A stretch of DNA of 42,778 nt, from NCBI RefSeq assembly GCF_001949145.1, contig NW_019091630.1:162252-205029 (forward strand), in the 5' to 3' direction. The position numbers and the translations under genes are program-made. Below the pieces are notes generated by a model. The model had not been told where the DNA came from and did not search any database. It saw only the letters and a program-made list of their open reading frames with translations. Of the stretch, positions 11,456 through 24,407 are shown in pieces. Source of the stretch: Acanthaster planci. Lineage: Eukaryota > Echinodermata > Asteroidea > Valvatida > Acanthasteridae. Within the stretch, counting starts at the first letter, position 1; the number at the start of each line of letters is the position of its first letter.

Positions 11456-13302
11456 TTGGGGGTTCATTTTTCCTGAAGCGAACAGCAGTGAATTAATTTC
11501 CAATGTTTGATGTAATGAGGGAAGTCATGGCTGATATCTAGAACAATGATGATTGATTCAACCTTTCAACTTAATTGGAGTTAATTAAAGTCTCGAACGT
11601 TAGCAATTTTGAGGGGCATGAACTCCCTGTTAAAATCCGAGCCAATAGAATTTACTGACATGACTGAGGAGTGATAAACCCCTAGGTTATTTTACACAGA
11701 TTTATATGTGGTGAAAGGTCATAATATTTACACATATCAAAACCATAATCATGAAATTAAAAAGTACCTCTCACAATTAATCGGGTCCCTAAGTCGGCAG
11801 TCGTGAATGTCATTCAATTCTGTCATTAGTGTCAGAAACATCGACTGCAAAAAATGTGAGTAAAACCAATATATCGATGTACAACACAAGCTTTAAAAAA
11901 GAGTGCAAAAAGCACCGCCAAACCATCATCCTTTTACGACTGGACTGATCACATTTTCTTCAAGTATTTTCCTGAAAACCACAGTCCAAATACCGATCGT
12001 GGCGATTTTGCGGCTTCCATCAATCTCTCGCGGTGACGTTAGAGAAACATTTTCCTGCATCGTGGCCTGTTTGACCTTTGACATCAACCAAGATAGTGCT
12101 CCCTCTTTTTTATTTGATATTCATGAGCCCCTCATGGAATGGCGACACTCCGCGATTTTTCTCTTCAGAACAAGTTTTTCTCAAAAGAAAATCCGTCATT
12201 CTGAATGATGTTCGCAAGGAAATGACGTTTGAGACATAAAATACAATCCATGATGGAAATCTAATGCTCAAAGTTGTTAATTTTAATTTTATTTTCAGCG
12301 GAGTTATCTCCAAAATAACAGGCAAAATGAAAAGCGTGCATGGAATTTTCAAGCACTACATGTGACAGCATTTTCGGCATTCTCGAACATCATGCAGTTT
12401 GTCAAAATTCCCGAACGACATCGAAATTCTACCAAATATGACATTCTCAACGAACATATTGTACTCATTATAAATTTTTGATGCAGCCAAACTTACAGAT
12501 AATTTTTGGTGGTCGAAAGATACAAAACCTGGCAAATATGTCAGTATAGCGAGAGTGATTATAAACAGATAAACGGTAAGAGAATGAAAAGAGCCAAACT
12601 TTTCTCATCATTTTTCATCAATTTTGTGCTCTTTTTTTTGTGGCTTATATTTTTAAAAGTTATTTCTTAGGTGCTTTAAAATACATCAGTCGAAAAATAT
12701 ACTGAATTCTCCTTGTTGAGAGAAGTTTTGAAATCAAGTCCTCTGGTGTAAACACTTCGACATGAAACTTTAACCCCTCGGGCTGAGGATCTCAATTTTT
12801 ACGGCGTGTCTTAACGCGTCCCAGCGCAAAGGGATTAAATGATTCAACTCCATTTGATTTGCACTGGTAGCCAACCAAATGTCCACCATAAATATTATGC
12901 CTAATTATTCCCATATAATCATTTTTATAAATCTGAAGGTGCTAATTTGTATTTTTCTTGATCAAAGTCACTCTTTAAGAAGTTTTGAAAAATGACATCC
13001 GGCGTTGCATTTTGGTCCATTTGATGAAGAACATGCCATAACCTTTCAGCGAAATCAGTAGTACAAAAAAAAACACAACCAGGTACTAAAAAAACAAAAA
13101 ACCAAACCAAAACCCAAAACCAAATCCAGTATCAAAAAAGGCACAAATTGATTACAATCAACTTCAACAACTAAGTCCACTGCAGGTCTGACACATCTTC
13201 AGAGCAAACTTTAGGTACATGTACATGTGCACTCTTTGGCTGCTGACCTGCTCACTGAACAAAGACCCTAAGCATGCCTGGTCATGGAGCTGCATTCTCC
13301 TT
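11456..13302. other. AT-rich non-coding stretch
   Basis: No gene is supported. Open frames of up to 101 codons occur but resemble no known protein and have no splice context that I could support. Confidence 0.55.
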
Positions 13303-13660
13303 GTTACACCCCAACTATAGCGTAAGTCCCAACTATAGTTGGGACAGTCCTAATTGTAGTGCTGCAGTTGGGCTGGCCCAACTTTTGTTGACCAATGTCT
13401 GTGGGAAATGTCTCAACATTATCCAAGTCAATGTGTCTCACACTTGACACAATTCGTCTAAAATGTGGCACTTCATCTGTTCATCTAGCCCTATGACCAA
13501 TGACATGACATTTGTAAACAATATGACTTTGGCACATGCTGGGCACATCATGCACACAGAACCTCTCTGCTGTAGTTGGGCCGGCCCAACTGCAGCACTC
13601 TAGTTGGGACAGGCCCAAGTATAGTTGGGACTGATGCTACATGTATAGTTGGGGCGTAAC
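13303..13660. mobile_element. Non-autonomous DNA element with long inverted repeats
   Basis: The left arm begins GTTACACCCCAACTATAG at 13303. The right arm ends CTATAGTTGGGGCGTAAC-like at 13660. Aligned in reverse complement, the two arms match over about 80 bp: CCCAACTATA, then TCCCAACTATA, then GTGCTGCAGTTGGGC. Each arm finishes in a palindrome of its own, AGTTGGGCTGGCCCAACT on the left and AGTTGGGCCGGCCCAACT on the right. The unique centre is about 180 bp and non-coding. Flanks CTCCTT and ATCCTT differ at one base and may be a worn target duplication. The superfamily is unassigned. Confidence 0.8.
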
Positions 13661-15649
13661 ATCCTTAAACACTTCATACAGGGGTACACACAATCCAAGT
13701 TTTTGCCAGGTACCGGTACTGTACTGTACATGTACAGTAAACTGGGGTACCACTCCTATCTACATGTAGCTACAGTACGTGGACTTAATAAACTGAAAGA
13801 TTAAATTCATCTCTACTACACGTCCTCACTGCTCATGGTCTCCATGAATTACACGGAGCCTGTATTTGCATAAAACTGTGTGCTTAGCCTGTTTAAGGGC
13901 AGCTCATACATGTACATGTAGACACTGGGCCCTGTTGCTGTCTAGAGCTACAGGCCCGTGCTGGTCTGGCAGGGTTCAGCGTAATTTTCAAGGTGTTGTA
14001 TTTACCTCTCTGTCCTCCGTTTCTTCCCAGTTTGGATGCTGTGAAATGCACACATTCTTCATTCCACAATCTTCACCAATACTCAAAGAGGAGACAAATG
14101 GACCTTGGTCTATGGATTCAATCATAATAAAAAAAATCTAATATTCAAATTTATAAAGCTGGCTAGAATTGCACCAAGCAAGAATTCAGTTTCATGATAA
14201 TGAGCTGTAGATAAAATATTGCTCAAACATGTTGGTTTTTGCCAGTTAAGTAACCTGAAGATTAAGCGTGCTTGCCCATTGAGCCAAAAGCAGATTTCCC
14301 TATTAACGCTACAAGTGAGTTGCCATTTGGTGTAACTTTTCAAAACCTGTAGGCCTTTTTCAGTGTCACACTGATTATTTTGAAGACGTGATGATATTTA
14401 CATGTACGTCTTCTGGCTAAATGTTTAAAATTATGAGAATGTGGGAGTCTCTAGGTCTTTAACTCTTGACGTGGACATGCGTTGCATCGCACCAATAACC
14501 TCAGAACGTGCACATGTACACAGAAGTTAAAAAGAATGAAATATCTTGGCTATATATCACGAATTTGTGAATACATGTAAGACATGTAAAAGTGACTGTC
14601 AAAAGTCAGAAAGCCTGACCCCAGGCTCGTGTACCTACATGTACATGTTGGTCTCCTTACAAATGCAAGGGACATACATACATGTAAAAGAGTGGGCGCG
14701 CTGTTTGTTTGGAAACCCATTTTCTAACTTGTGATTAAAATTTGCATTTCTTTTTTTGCATGTTGCACTTCAACTTGTAGCTCAGGACTCTGCCGGTATT
14801 TGATTTGCAGTTTGAAAATTTTTGAAATTTCAAGTAAGTTGAGCCAGCATTTCATTGAAATAAGGCACAAATACGAACAAAGATTTTACAGAAACATGAA
14901 TATGGAGCTTTTCAGTTGAAATCCACACTTTTGTCATTTTTGTGAACAAAATGATCACAGTTTACTTTGCATTAGACGTGAACAAAAAAGCAGTCAAAAC
15001 ATCCCCTCTTTAAAGACATTTTTCTTTGCTTTGCAGCTACATGTAACACCAACACCCCCCAATCTGAGGAAATCCACGCTTACCGCTTACTGGTTGGCCT
15101 ATATAAAAATACATGTATTTTAAATAACATTCTCTCCAAGACCACTTCAAAATTAAAACGAAATTAATTAGAAAAAATTATTAGCCTCATCCTTACTAGG
15201 CCTAACGTACATGTATGACTGGAGGGCCTAAAAATGAAATCCTACTCCTAGTTTTACGTTAGTCAGTTTAGTAACGTACATGTACATGTAGGCCTAGTTC
15301 TAATGTACTACTTACTGCAGGGCCTAGTTCTTGTACCGTAGTGTTGTCATATCATAAGCGTCTATGGATCCTCCATTCGACCATGGAGGAAGGAACACAT
15401 TCCTCCATGATTCGACAAGCAATGCTTCATGTTCTACCTCCATGGCTTCTTGGGGGTCTCCGTCCATCAACTAAATACGTACTATTGCTACATGTATCTT
15501 TTTTTATATTACATGGAAAATAAAGTGAAGTGAAGAAGAGGAGAAAGCCTCACAGCCTTCACTTTTACTTTTACTAACAATTTTAGTCTAAGTGTTGCAT
15601 GGGCCTGTTTTCCTTCCTCCATGCATGGGCATAATGGGGAAAGGGCGTG
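13661..15649. other. Non-coding stretch
   Basis: No gene is supported. It contains several TACATGTAC clusters and one small perfect inverted repeat, CATGGAGGAA...TTCCTCCATG (15382-15408). Open frames here are short and unrecognised. Confidence 0.6.
15382..15408. repeat. Perfect 10-bp inverted repeat
   Basis: CATGGAGGAA is followed after 7-8 bases by its exact reverse complement TTCCTCCATG. The related word TCCTCCATG recurs near 15615-15625 and 15730-15738. Function unknown. Confidence 0.6.
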
Positions 15650-17065
15650 CCACTATCAAGTATCATGACTAGGCCTAGCCGGGCCCTATGCCTGATTCTG
15701 AGCCCGGCCTGGAGGACGGACATGAACCTTCCTCCATGGGCAAATCATTGAATTTCATCAAGTTTCTCCATTGTAAGGCCTGTAGTCATCATTTCAGCAG
15801 TAACAGCGACCAAATCTTCCGGCTAAAAGCACTCAATCTGACCTGTAAGTGGAGGACAAAAACCACGGTTAATGAGCACGTGCCGTAGGCCAGCGTCTGG
15901 ATTTTTAAGTGACGTGTACACTGTACTTACCACGTAATTGAAAATTGCCGCCGGGACTGGTAAGCCTGGCATACGGCTTCCGAAGGTAACATCAGGAGTC
16001 GGCTAGGTCAAGGTCTTCACTCCGTATAGGAGACGCACAGACAATGGACCTGGCCGTAGCTCTGGAAAGCAGTTTTGGACAAGGCTTCAGCCGCAGTCAA
16101 GTAAATTCGGTTGTGGCTTATTACAAGCGTATGGCCCCGAAGACTGCGCCATGAGTTAACGTACCGATGCACGCTAGTACACTAGGAACACGACCTTATC
16201 CATATTTTAGTTCTGTCCGGCCTTTCGTCTACTCGGAGTGAATACGCGTGAAGAGCAGTGAAATTATCCTCCAAATATCTCGGTAATGAGGGGCAACGAG
16301 GACGTGTCAGCCAGCAGCAAATGCTTCCCTTGGTGTTAAGAACGTAATGGTGTTTTCAAATTGGACAAAAAATAAAAAGATCTCAAAAATAAATTTGATG
16401 AACGTCTGCCCACTTTTTAGACTAGCCTAGTAGTAGTAGTACTATATATATAATAATATATTGCTACTGAGCCCTCGGGCCTCGGTACCATTTTGCACTA
16501 AGCATGTTTACATGTACCATGTTTACCGCACTTGAGAAAATGACCCTAGGGCCCAGAGGCCAGGCCAGGGTATGTAGGTATGGATGCAAGTGGCTGATGG
16601 TACATTTACATGTACCCAGTAGAAAATTGAGCCACATATTATGTTTCCAACTTTGTGTTACCATGGTTACACTACAGTCATGACAGAAGCTCTGTCAGAC
16701 TTTTCAGCTGAGAAAATCCAAGACTGAAGTACAGCGGTTTATAGCTATAGGGGTAATTGCAGAATACCCTGCCACTCTAAACAGTGACACCTGGAATGAC
16801 TGGTAACAAATGGGTACAAGGTGAAAATCCCTTCAGAAGAGTGTGACACTTTGACCTGCATCTGGCAATGAGGTTGCTCATGTGGGGTGCGGGGTATTCC
16901 ACAGTTGAGCTTAAAAACATTTATAATCGAATTCCAAACATGAATTTGGAAATTAAAGGTTAATAATTCCAAAGGTCTGAGTTTATGTATAAGCTTGGAT
17001 AAAAATGAGAAGTACAGTGTACTTCCTATTAATTAAAATTGTTTCCTTTGTTTTGGCTTTGGCAG
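15650..17065 (+). promoter_or_regulatory. Likely upstream region and 5'UTR intron of AAR2
   Basis: From about 15650 to 16330 the DNA is richer in G, C and CpG than its surroundings, as expected for a promoter or first non-coding exon. A good splice acceptor (pyrimidine-rich TTTTGGCTTTGGCAG ending at 17065) lies 20 bases before the AAR2 start codon. This implies a spliced 5'UTR whose first exon is somewhere upstream. I cannot place the transcription start or the donor. Confidence 0.35.
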
Positions 17066-17085
17066 AAAAAAATAATTAACGCAAC

Positions 17086-18231
17086 ATGGCAGAGTCTTCA
17101 AATGCTGCCTCAATGGATCAAGACACTGCCAGGCAGCTTTTTGAAGAAGGTGCTACGCTACTCTTTCTCAATGTTCCTCTCGGCACTGAATTCGGAATCG
17201 ACTACAACACATGGAACACGGCCGAGCACTTCAAGGGCGTCAAGATGATCCCGCCTGGTGTGCACTTTGTGTACTACAGTGCGGTGAACGTGCGTGACCG
17301 CTGCACTGCACCCCGCATGGGGTTCTTTCACTGCTTCCGGCGGCGGGAGGTGATGGTGCTCAGCTGGAGCAAACGCGACGAGGACGCAGTGGAGCACTTC
17401 TTGGAAGATGGGGAAGAGGCCGAGTACCGGGGACGGTTGAGGGAGTTTGACCCCTGTCTGGGGTCGTACCCATACGAGAGCCTGAAGAAATGGGTGTCAC
17501 TGACCAGCCACATCACAGAAAACTCAGTGAAGGACTTGATGCCATCATGTCAGAGGATCTACTCTGCCCCGCAGCTGATCGCCGATGACGAAACCAGGAC
17601 AACAGCGGAGAGAGCCAAGCTGGCCGAAAATCAACGTTTGGAACATCCAGAGGGCAGCGGCGTCAGTGCTGAGGACCTGCTACCCAGGATGCACAGCAAG
17701 CCGGGGACGGAGATACGCTTCAGCCCCATCCCGGACAAGAACTACCCGGTGGGAGCATCCCCTGCTGAGATCACCAAGTACTCCATGGACCTAAGCTACA
17801 CCTTGGAGAACATGTTGCGGACTCGTTACCCAGACCGTCCCACTGCTATCCTTGGGGAGATCCAGTTTGCCTTCATCTGCTTCCTGGTTGGCCAGGTCTA
17901 TGACGGCTTTGAGCAGTGGAAACGACTCGTCCACATCCTCTGTGCCTCCGAGGAATCCCTGGTGGCTCACCAGGACCTCTATGCCAGCTTCATCACCGCC
18001 CTCCACTTCCAGCTCAAAGAAGTCCCCGCCGATTTCTTCATTGACATTGTCTCCACGGACAATTTTCTGACCACCACCCTGCGGGAATTTTTCACCAACT
18101 TGCAAGGGGCAGAGGTGGGCCAGCCGTTGAAGGTCAAAGGTCGACGCTTCAAGGAGAGCCTGACCAAGCGATTCAGGTGGGACTTTGACGCCTTGCCGGA
18201 CGAAGATGCCCCTGTTGTCGTCCAACTCTAA
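17086..18231 (+). CDS. AAR2: AAR2 splicing factor homologue
   Basis: This 381-residue protein is full length for the family (human about 384). AAR2 binds PRP8 in a cytoplasmic/nuclear U5 snRNP precursor and holds its place until BRR2 replaces it, so it acts in spliceosome assembly and recycling. Family signatures run along the whole sequence: GTEFGIDYNTW (33-43), KMIPPGVHF (53-61), RMGFF (77-81), SYPYESLKKW (127-136), GTEIRFS (207-213), AEITKYSMDLSY (227-238), LGEIQFAFICFLVG (256-269), FEQWKRL (275-281), PADFFIDIVSTDNFL (314-328), KRFRWDF (361-367) and APVVVQL at the end. The N-terminal beta-rich half and the C-terminal helical half are both intact. The start codon is the first ATG after the acceptor and has a good context (CAACATGG). 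The coding sequence has no intron. It converges with the CBL gene, with no shared function implied. Confidence 0.97.
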   Translation: MAESSNAASMDQDTARQLFEEGATLLFLNVPLGTEFGIDYNTWNTAEHFKGVKMIPPGVHFVYYSAVNVRDRCTAPRMGFFHCFRRREVMVLSWSKRDEDAVEHFLEDGEEAEYRGRLREFDPCLGSYPYESLKKWVSLTSHITENSVKDLMPSCQRIYSAPQLIADDETRTTAERAKLAENQRLEHPEGSGVSAEDLLPRMHSKPGTEIRFSPIPDKNYPVGASPAEITKYSMDLSYTLENMLRTRYPDRPTAILGEIQFAFICFLVGQVYDGFEQWKRLVHILCASEESLVAHQDLYASFITALHFQLKEVPADFFIDIVSTDNFLTTTLREFFTNLQGAEVGQPLKVKGRRFKESLTKRFRWDFDALPDEDAPVVVQL

Positions 18232-21200
18232 AATCAAACCCACTTGATTTTGCCATCTTGCGTTGTAAATATTTCCAGCATATCGTGATGTACTGTAGAG
18301 CTTCCACGTCGAACACAGCTTCTGAAGACCTACTCAAAGTTGGTCATGTGATGGTGAATGGTAGATACTGTTGGTCAGCAGACACTGAAGCCTTTGTACA
18401 CTGTACATGCTCACTGACAACTTTAAACTGCCGTGCACAGAATGATCAAGCGTAATTTTTCAATCCTAAAATCTTTAGTGCCCTAGACAGTGTCTTAGAG
18501 TTGCTTAGTGCTGAAAGCATTTCATAGCAAATACATGTTTGAGGAGAACCAGTCACAGGAGACATTGAATGTTCATTGTTTTTGGCTGGTAACCGGATAT
18601 TGCTGAGCAAGTATTCTGTCTGTTTTTAGAAAAGCTCTTTGGTCAGCATGTGAAAACATTTCCCGTTGTGCAAAAGAAATTGAAATGTTTTGCCACTTGT
18701 GTGAAAGCATGCAAAAACCATCTCCTGTTGGTTCAAAAAGGTGTGAAAACAATTTTCCCAAACTTGGAAACAGTGCAAACACATTTGATGCACGTGTCTG
18801 AAAATGCTTGAAAATTTCAGTCTTTGCCACTTTTGTTAAAAGGCGTTAAAAGTATTTTTCTACTCGAGTGAAAATGCCTTAATAATGGTCTTCCACTGAA
18901 TTGAAAAGGAACACACTGGGGAGAGAATAAGTGTGGAAAGAATTGACTATAACCAGATGACGGGTTACTTCCAATTACGTACATGTACACTGTACATGTA
19001 TATCCGTACAATGTACGAGTACATGTACTGTAAGTTTGTGTGGAGTTGGTTTCATGTATCAACTTCCGGTATCAGAACCCATCCTCTTTTTAAGTCTGGA
19101 AAAATTAATATAAAACTGCAAATTCACATTTGTCACACTGCCCCTTTTTAAAGAAACTAAAACGTATGTCTAATTTTACATTCTACATTGTCTATTTTAG
19201 TTGGACACCCCATCACTTCAGGATTACAGTTGTTATTCAAAACATTGCATTGTAAGCAACATGTACATGTATGAACCCACAAGGATTGGATAGGAAATTT
19301 CAGGTTACTTTGCATTAAATTTGGCTACAAGGGCGGAGTTGATTGTAGAACTTTTTTTTTTTTGAGTGGAGGGCAGATCCAAAGGGGGCCAGCTACAAGC
19401 AGGGGATCTCCCCACCCCCCAAGCTAAAAGTTGTGGTTTTTTATCGATGCCTTTTCCCTTCTTTTAAGAAATTAAGTAACAATTACCCAAAGTGTAACCT
19501 CAACCCCTAGATTCATGTAGGCCATCCAAAATTAAAGCACATACACAATTTCTAACTTTGCTCCTCCCCCCTCCACCAAAATTGGTTCTATTTCAGCCCT
19601 CGATAAAGGAATAAGTACCAAGAACATGCTTCTCATTCAGGAAAGGCTTACCTGTACCGTGTGGAGTATCACCCTATTTGGACAGGCCATTACAGTACAT
19701 GTACTCTACCAATCTTGTGCAATCTGACCCATCACAAGGCTTGTTCTAGCAGCTGGCAATGCAGTGTATGGGTATTCCCATGTTTACGGGGTTGGTTTTC
19801 TTAAAGATTGGAGCATACATGTATACAACAAAAACACCAACAAAATGCTCCGTTAGCAAGATTTTGATTGGCTGTGCAAAAAAAGGGGACATTAACCACA
19901 TCATCTACACGTTCTAAAACATGTCTGTACCAATGCGATTTCACATTCATTGTTGCTAACTTGAGATATACATGTATTTAGTGTTCAAGTTTGGACAAAA
20001 ATTGCTGTCCCTAGGGGCACAGGGAATGGCCCCCGTGCCCATAAGCGGCAATACTCCAGACTGATGTACATGTACAAAAACTTCCAAAGATATTTGTGAT
20101 ATTGACTTTTGAATTGTTGGGCTTTACATGTAATTCTAAAGGGTAAACAATAATACTCTCAATCAATTTTACACCAAACAGTTAACACCAGGTTTGAGGC
20201 ATTTGTTCGTCATCTTTATTTCTCTAAATCGTAAGTAAGCACTTTGTTTTGGATAGAATAAATGTAATAATTATGGAACAATTACAATACACTCAACAGA
20301 GTAGCAATGTAAATTTGACACAAGTTCGTCATCATTTTTCACATAACAGGCATTGCTTTAATAAGACACAATATACACAAATATATGAGAAAAAAGGCTT
20401 TGTAAGTTTGATTTCTTCAACCAGTAAAGTGTGGACAAACATGACTGTCCCTGTCACATTCCTTTTACTCCAAACAATGCACAAAAGAAACTGTCTAGGC
20501 TGCCACTGCTCTTCCCGATAAACTTCCATTACTTCCAGGAAAGCCCATGGAAAATTTCCATTGTGACTTCCGTGACCAGTATTTAACATTTCGTGTAAGA
20601 GCCTTCTCGACTTTTTCACCACAATTTTCCCTGTGGTTACTATGTATTCATTTTTGTTCCATGTGGCTGTTTTCCCACTCAAACAAATGCCCATTTCAAA
20701 TGGCAATCCAAAATTAGTACAGTGCCTGAGAGGTTAATTTCTCAGTGTTGAAGTTTGAGTCCGTCCACAAGATTTTTCACAAGCCCTCGCAGTAGATGAT
20801 GAACAGAGCTGGAACAAAAGAAGTTGTTCTGGTTCACTTGAACAGCTTGTGAACTCGATGGCTTGTAATGGACTTGACTCAAACAATACTGTTTCATTGA
20901 ACTTTGACATCATAGCTGAATCTATCCAACCATGATTGATGTGGAACTTCACTCAGAAACATTTGGCAACAAAATCTCAATGAACCAGCCCACCACAAGC
21001 TAGCAATGCCTTACATTTCCAGTCTTTTCCCGAGTCATATTGCTTGTCTTTACTAAATTCAATCCAGCCCTAACAATATTTATTTACAAATAATAGATAG
21101 TACTTATGAGCATGTCATTTTTATTGAAGCAAACGGTAAGCAAAATAAAAACATTTAAAAATACATCCAAAAACACAAGGCGAAACCATCTGTGTATTTC

Positions 21201-21408
21201 ATAGAAGATCCTAATCTCTTTAAATCTATGTACAATGCACATTACCGACAAGAGAACATACTGTCAACTTCTATTCTGTCTTCACTGGAGTAGGGACTGC
21301 ATGGGCACAACTGCGCCCCCCAGTGGCAAAAACTTCAGAAGCGCCCTGATATTGCCGGGCTGCACAAATAGTGAAGGTAAGTGCTGATTTCCTGATCTGT
21401 CGATTGGA
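18232..21408. other. AAR2 3' flank and intergenic DNA
   Basis: This stretch holds the AAR2 3'UTR and then non-coding DNA. I see no AATAAA on the plus strand until 20257-20262; an ATTAAA variant lies at 19314-19319. On the minus strand AATAAA signals occur at 20215-20220, 21079-21084 and 21120-21125, possible distal poly(A) signals for CBL. Around 18640-18880 there is a loose repetition of GTGAAAAC / GTGAAAATG words. A 124-codon minus frame (20332-20706) resembles no known protein. Confidence 0.45.
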
Positions 21409-21663
21409 AAGTGCTGAGAGAAACAGTTTCAGCTGATCTCTTCACTACAGAGTGCTCAGGAAACCAGTTTTAACTGATTCCTCTATTGAAGAGTGACCAG
21501 GGAACCAGTTTTAACTGATTCCTCTATTGAAGAGTGACCAGGGAACCAGTTTCAACTGACATGACTGATCCCTCTCTTGGAGAGTGACCAGTAAACCAGT
21601 TTCAACTGAACCCTCTATTGGAAAGTGCCCAGGGAACCAGTTTCAGCTAATCCCTCCACTGGA
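21409..21663 (+). repeat. 41-bp tandem array, six copies
   Basis: The unit begins GAGTGACCAGGGAACCAG and continues TTTTAACTGATTCCTCTATT. Copies start at 21409, 21450, 21491, 21532 (50 bp, with a 9-bp insertion), 21582 and 21623. A partial, more diverged copy precedes from about 21378. Copies 2 and 3 are nearly identical and the outer copies are more diverged, as expected for a small minisatellite. It lies downstream of both convergent genes. Confidence 0.9.
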
Positions 21664-24407
21664 GAGTGGACTAGCCACATCCAAACATTGTGGTCGTGGC
21701 TAGCAGTGTCACACATGCCTATGGGAAGTGGCCAGAGCTTCTGCCCACTGGCTTTGATGGAGGCACATGCTAAGTTCTGGCTACAGCCACATTGGATGCC
21801 ATGTCAGTCAATGTAGTTGAGTCCTGTCCCCGGTCCCCTCACGAGGCCCATCATTGGTAACAGTGAACAGCTACAAAGAAATGCTATTTGTTGCTGTTCA
21901 CCTGAAGAGTTGGTTGATAAACTAGCAAGGGCTTCCGATGGACTCAACTCAGCGCGGTGGTTGAGACCGAGTCAAGCTACAGCTGAAACCAACAAGTTTC
22001 TATACGAAATGCGCCCTAGCCGTAGTTAGCACTCTTGAACAGCACTATCTCTTATGCACACAATCCATACTTCAGTTTTTAGCTTTCCCTTAAGAAATGT
22101 TGACAGCAAGGAAACAAAATGGCGTTTCACTTTTTTTTCTTACAAACAGTAAAAGCATTCAGTATAAAAATGAAAGCATTATTTCATAAACAAGGCTGAC
22201 ACTTTGGGATGGAACAGTGGTTTTGAATGATTTGACGTCATGTAAACATCTGAAACTAGCAAGCCCCTGCCCAAAAATCCATGAACTTCCTAAATTATTA
22301 GGGAAGAATGTCCCAAATATGAAGGCTTGTTTAAATCTTAACACAAATTCCTAGAAAGTGGGCACACAGGGGGAGGGGCTAATTTGTAGCGGGGGGGATG
22401 GATTGTTGAGAAAACAGGATTTGAGTGTTCAGATGTCTGAGAGTGTCGTTTTCGTCATTCGCTGGCAAACTGCCTTGACCATCCATTCCACACATAAAAA
22501 GAAAAACTTTGATTTTAAGTACATGCCGAAGTGATTGTCAAACTGGTGACATAAACGTTCACAATTAACAGGAATTCTACACATTGCTGACAAATTTAAT
22601 GAAATTAAAACCTATAGAGCAACCAGTATTCTATCGTGTGCCAGGCATCAAGGGCAAAACAAGAACCACAATTTCTTTTTGGGAGGGCAAGGGGGCGTGA
22701 GGCTACATTTTCAGGCTTTGTACGTGGCCTCTGGAAGGAAGTGAAATGAAGCTGACCAGAAAAAAAATCCCCTTTCTCTCGATTCTCAAATAAGGAAAAT
22801 GGCTTCCCCCCCAAGATGTTCCCTTGCCCGAAATGAGACAAATTTGCGCCACTAGGAAGAATGAAACAGGAAAATGGAAATCATACAGTGAGCTGCGATC
22901 GTCCAGTCATGTGGAAATGATGTTTACAAAAAATATCATTTAAAACAGTTGGCACCGAACATCAAAGCAGAAGCCCATAAAACAACATGTTACACTTTTT
23001 TTTCAGTCAACTTGTCTTCAAACCAGTCCGAAAATGCATTATGGAATCTGACCAATGGAAAAGTGAATTATTTATTGTGTCTGGCGTTTCTTGACAAAAA
23101 AGGAGGGCAATTTATCCATCGGTCACTGACTGGATGATTACCGTAGAGGGGAGAAAATTTCTGTCTTGAAGTGGACAAAGGGTGTTTTTCAGGGTCAGGC
23201 AAAGAATGCAGTTTTGCGGTGTCATCAACTTCCACGTCTGACTGTAACTTCATTTCAAGTCTGAAATTTCGGCTTCGCTTTGCTCTAGGAATAAGGAAGT
23301 TAGCTTTAAAAGCACAGGAAACTTGTCAAAGATGCTCACTGCGGACGTGCAAAGAAAGGACCAAAAACATAAAGACCTGGTCTAATAACTACTTGCACAA
23401 TCATGACACGTACAATATAGTACCCAGATAATCGGTTTAGAAAAACAGCAATATATACTATATAGAAAAAAGCATCATATTTTTGGTTACACAATCTACA
23501 TAAATATCACATAGATTCAGAGGCCACACATACCCAAAATCTTGTTTACTGGGTCCACAAGCGTATGTTCTGCAGCATATTGCAAACAGCAAAAATCATT
23601 TGCAATCTTTAAATATTCTACAAAGATATTTCTTTTAGAAGAGTATTTTGCTGTTGCCTAGTAATTTTAAAGCGCCTGGGTGATTCGGTATATCCCCAAA
23701 AGAACTATTTACATTTTTTCTTTAATTCCCTCTCTAGAATATAATGCCTAGTTACCGTCTCGCTTGGGAAAAGTTACGTCTGAGCCACGTTTGGCTTTCT
23801 GTTGACAAAAATAAGTGATGTTCTTTTTTTCTTCTTCTTTTTGGCACAAGTATGTACATGTCGGCGCAGCATAAGAGGTCGCGGCCTTAATACCAGCCAC
23901 CTGATTGTATGCAAATCAGTACAACCTTTGACCTTAAGTACCAAGAAACTCGTAGCTACAGAGGGCCAGCCTCACAGGTGACGTCTTGTGGCTACTGAAC
24001 AAAATGGCGTCCCCACCACACGTCCTATTCGCCGCATAGCAACAATTTTAAAAAGAAGAGCGGGAAGGGAAGAAAAAAACAAATCAATTCATTCCATAGT
24101 GCATGCTGAACATGCTAACTGGGACCAATCAGTGTCCGGGGCACCAAGGAAATGCATGAGATCTCACTGGTAGGCAAACACCTTCCAGGCATATAGCGCC
24201 CTCAGCCAGTGTTGCACAAAGCGAATGGATACAGAATTCCATTACTGGATGTACTGGTGGACAGAAACCGAGACAGCAGAAATGCCGCTCCAGCAACGCT
24301 ACCAACTGAGACATCCGGGTGTGCATGTACTGTATCTTGAATAGTTCTGCATAACATATTGACTTCTCGTTTCTGCTTGGGCACGTAAAGTTGTCGTTGC
24401 GCTGACC
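21664..24407 (-). other. Probable CBL 3'UTR and intergenic DNA
   Basis: The CBL stop codon is at 24408-24410, so the 3'UTR extends leftward. The first canonical minus-strand poly(A) signal I find is AATAAA at 23071-23076; ATTAAA occurs at about 23722-23727. No other gene is seen. G-rich runs occur near 22370-22400. Confidence 0.4.

Noticed and set aside
17158-18243. Minus-strand frames of 79-150 codons
   Set aside because: Antisense shadows of the GC-rich AAR2 coding sequence.
20332-20706. 124-codon minus-strand frame
   Set aside because: No recognisable domain, no splice or start support; probably non-coding DNA between the genes.
21409-21663. CRISPR-like regular repeats
   Set aside because: Units are contiguous with no unique spacers, and the DNA is from an animal.
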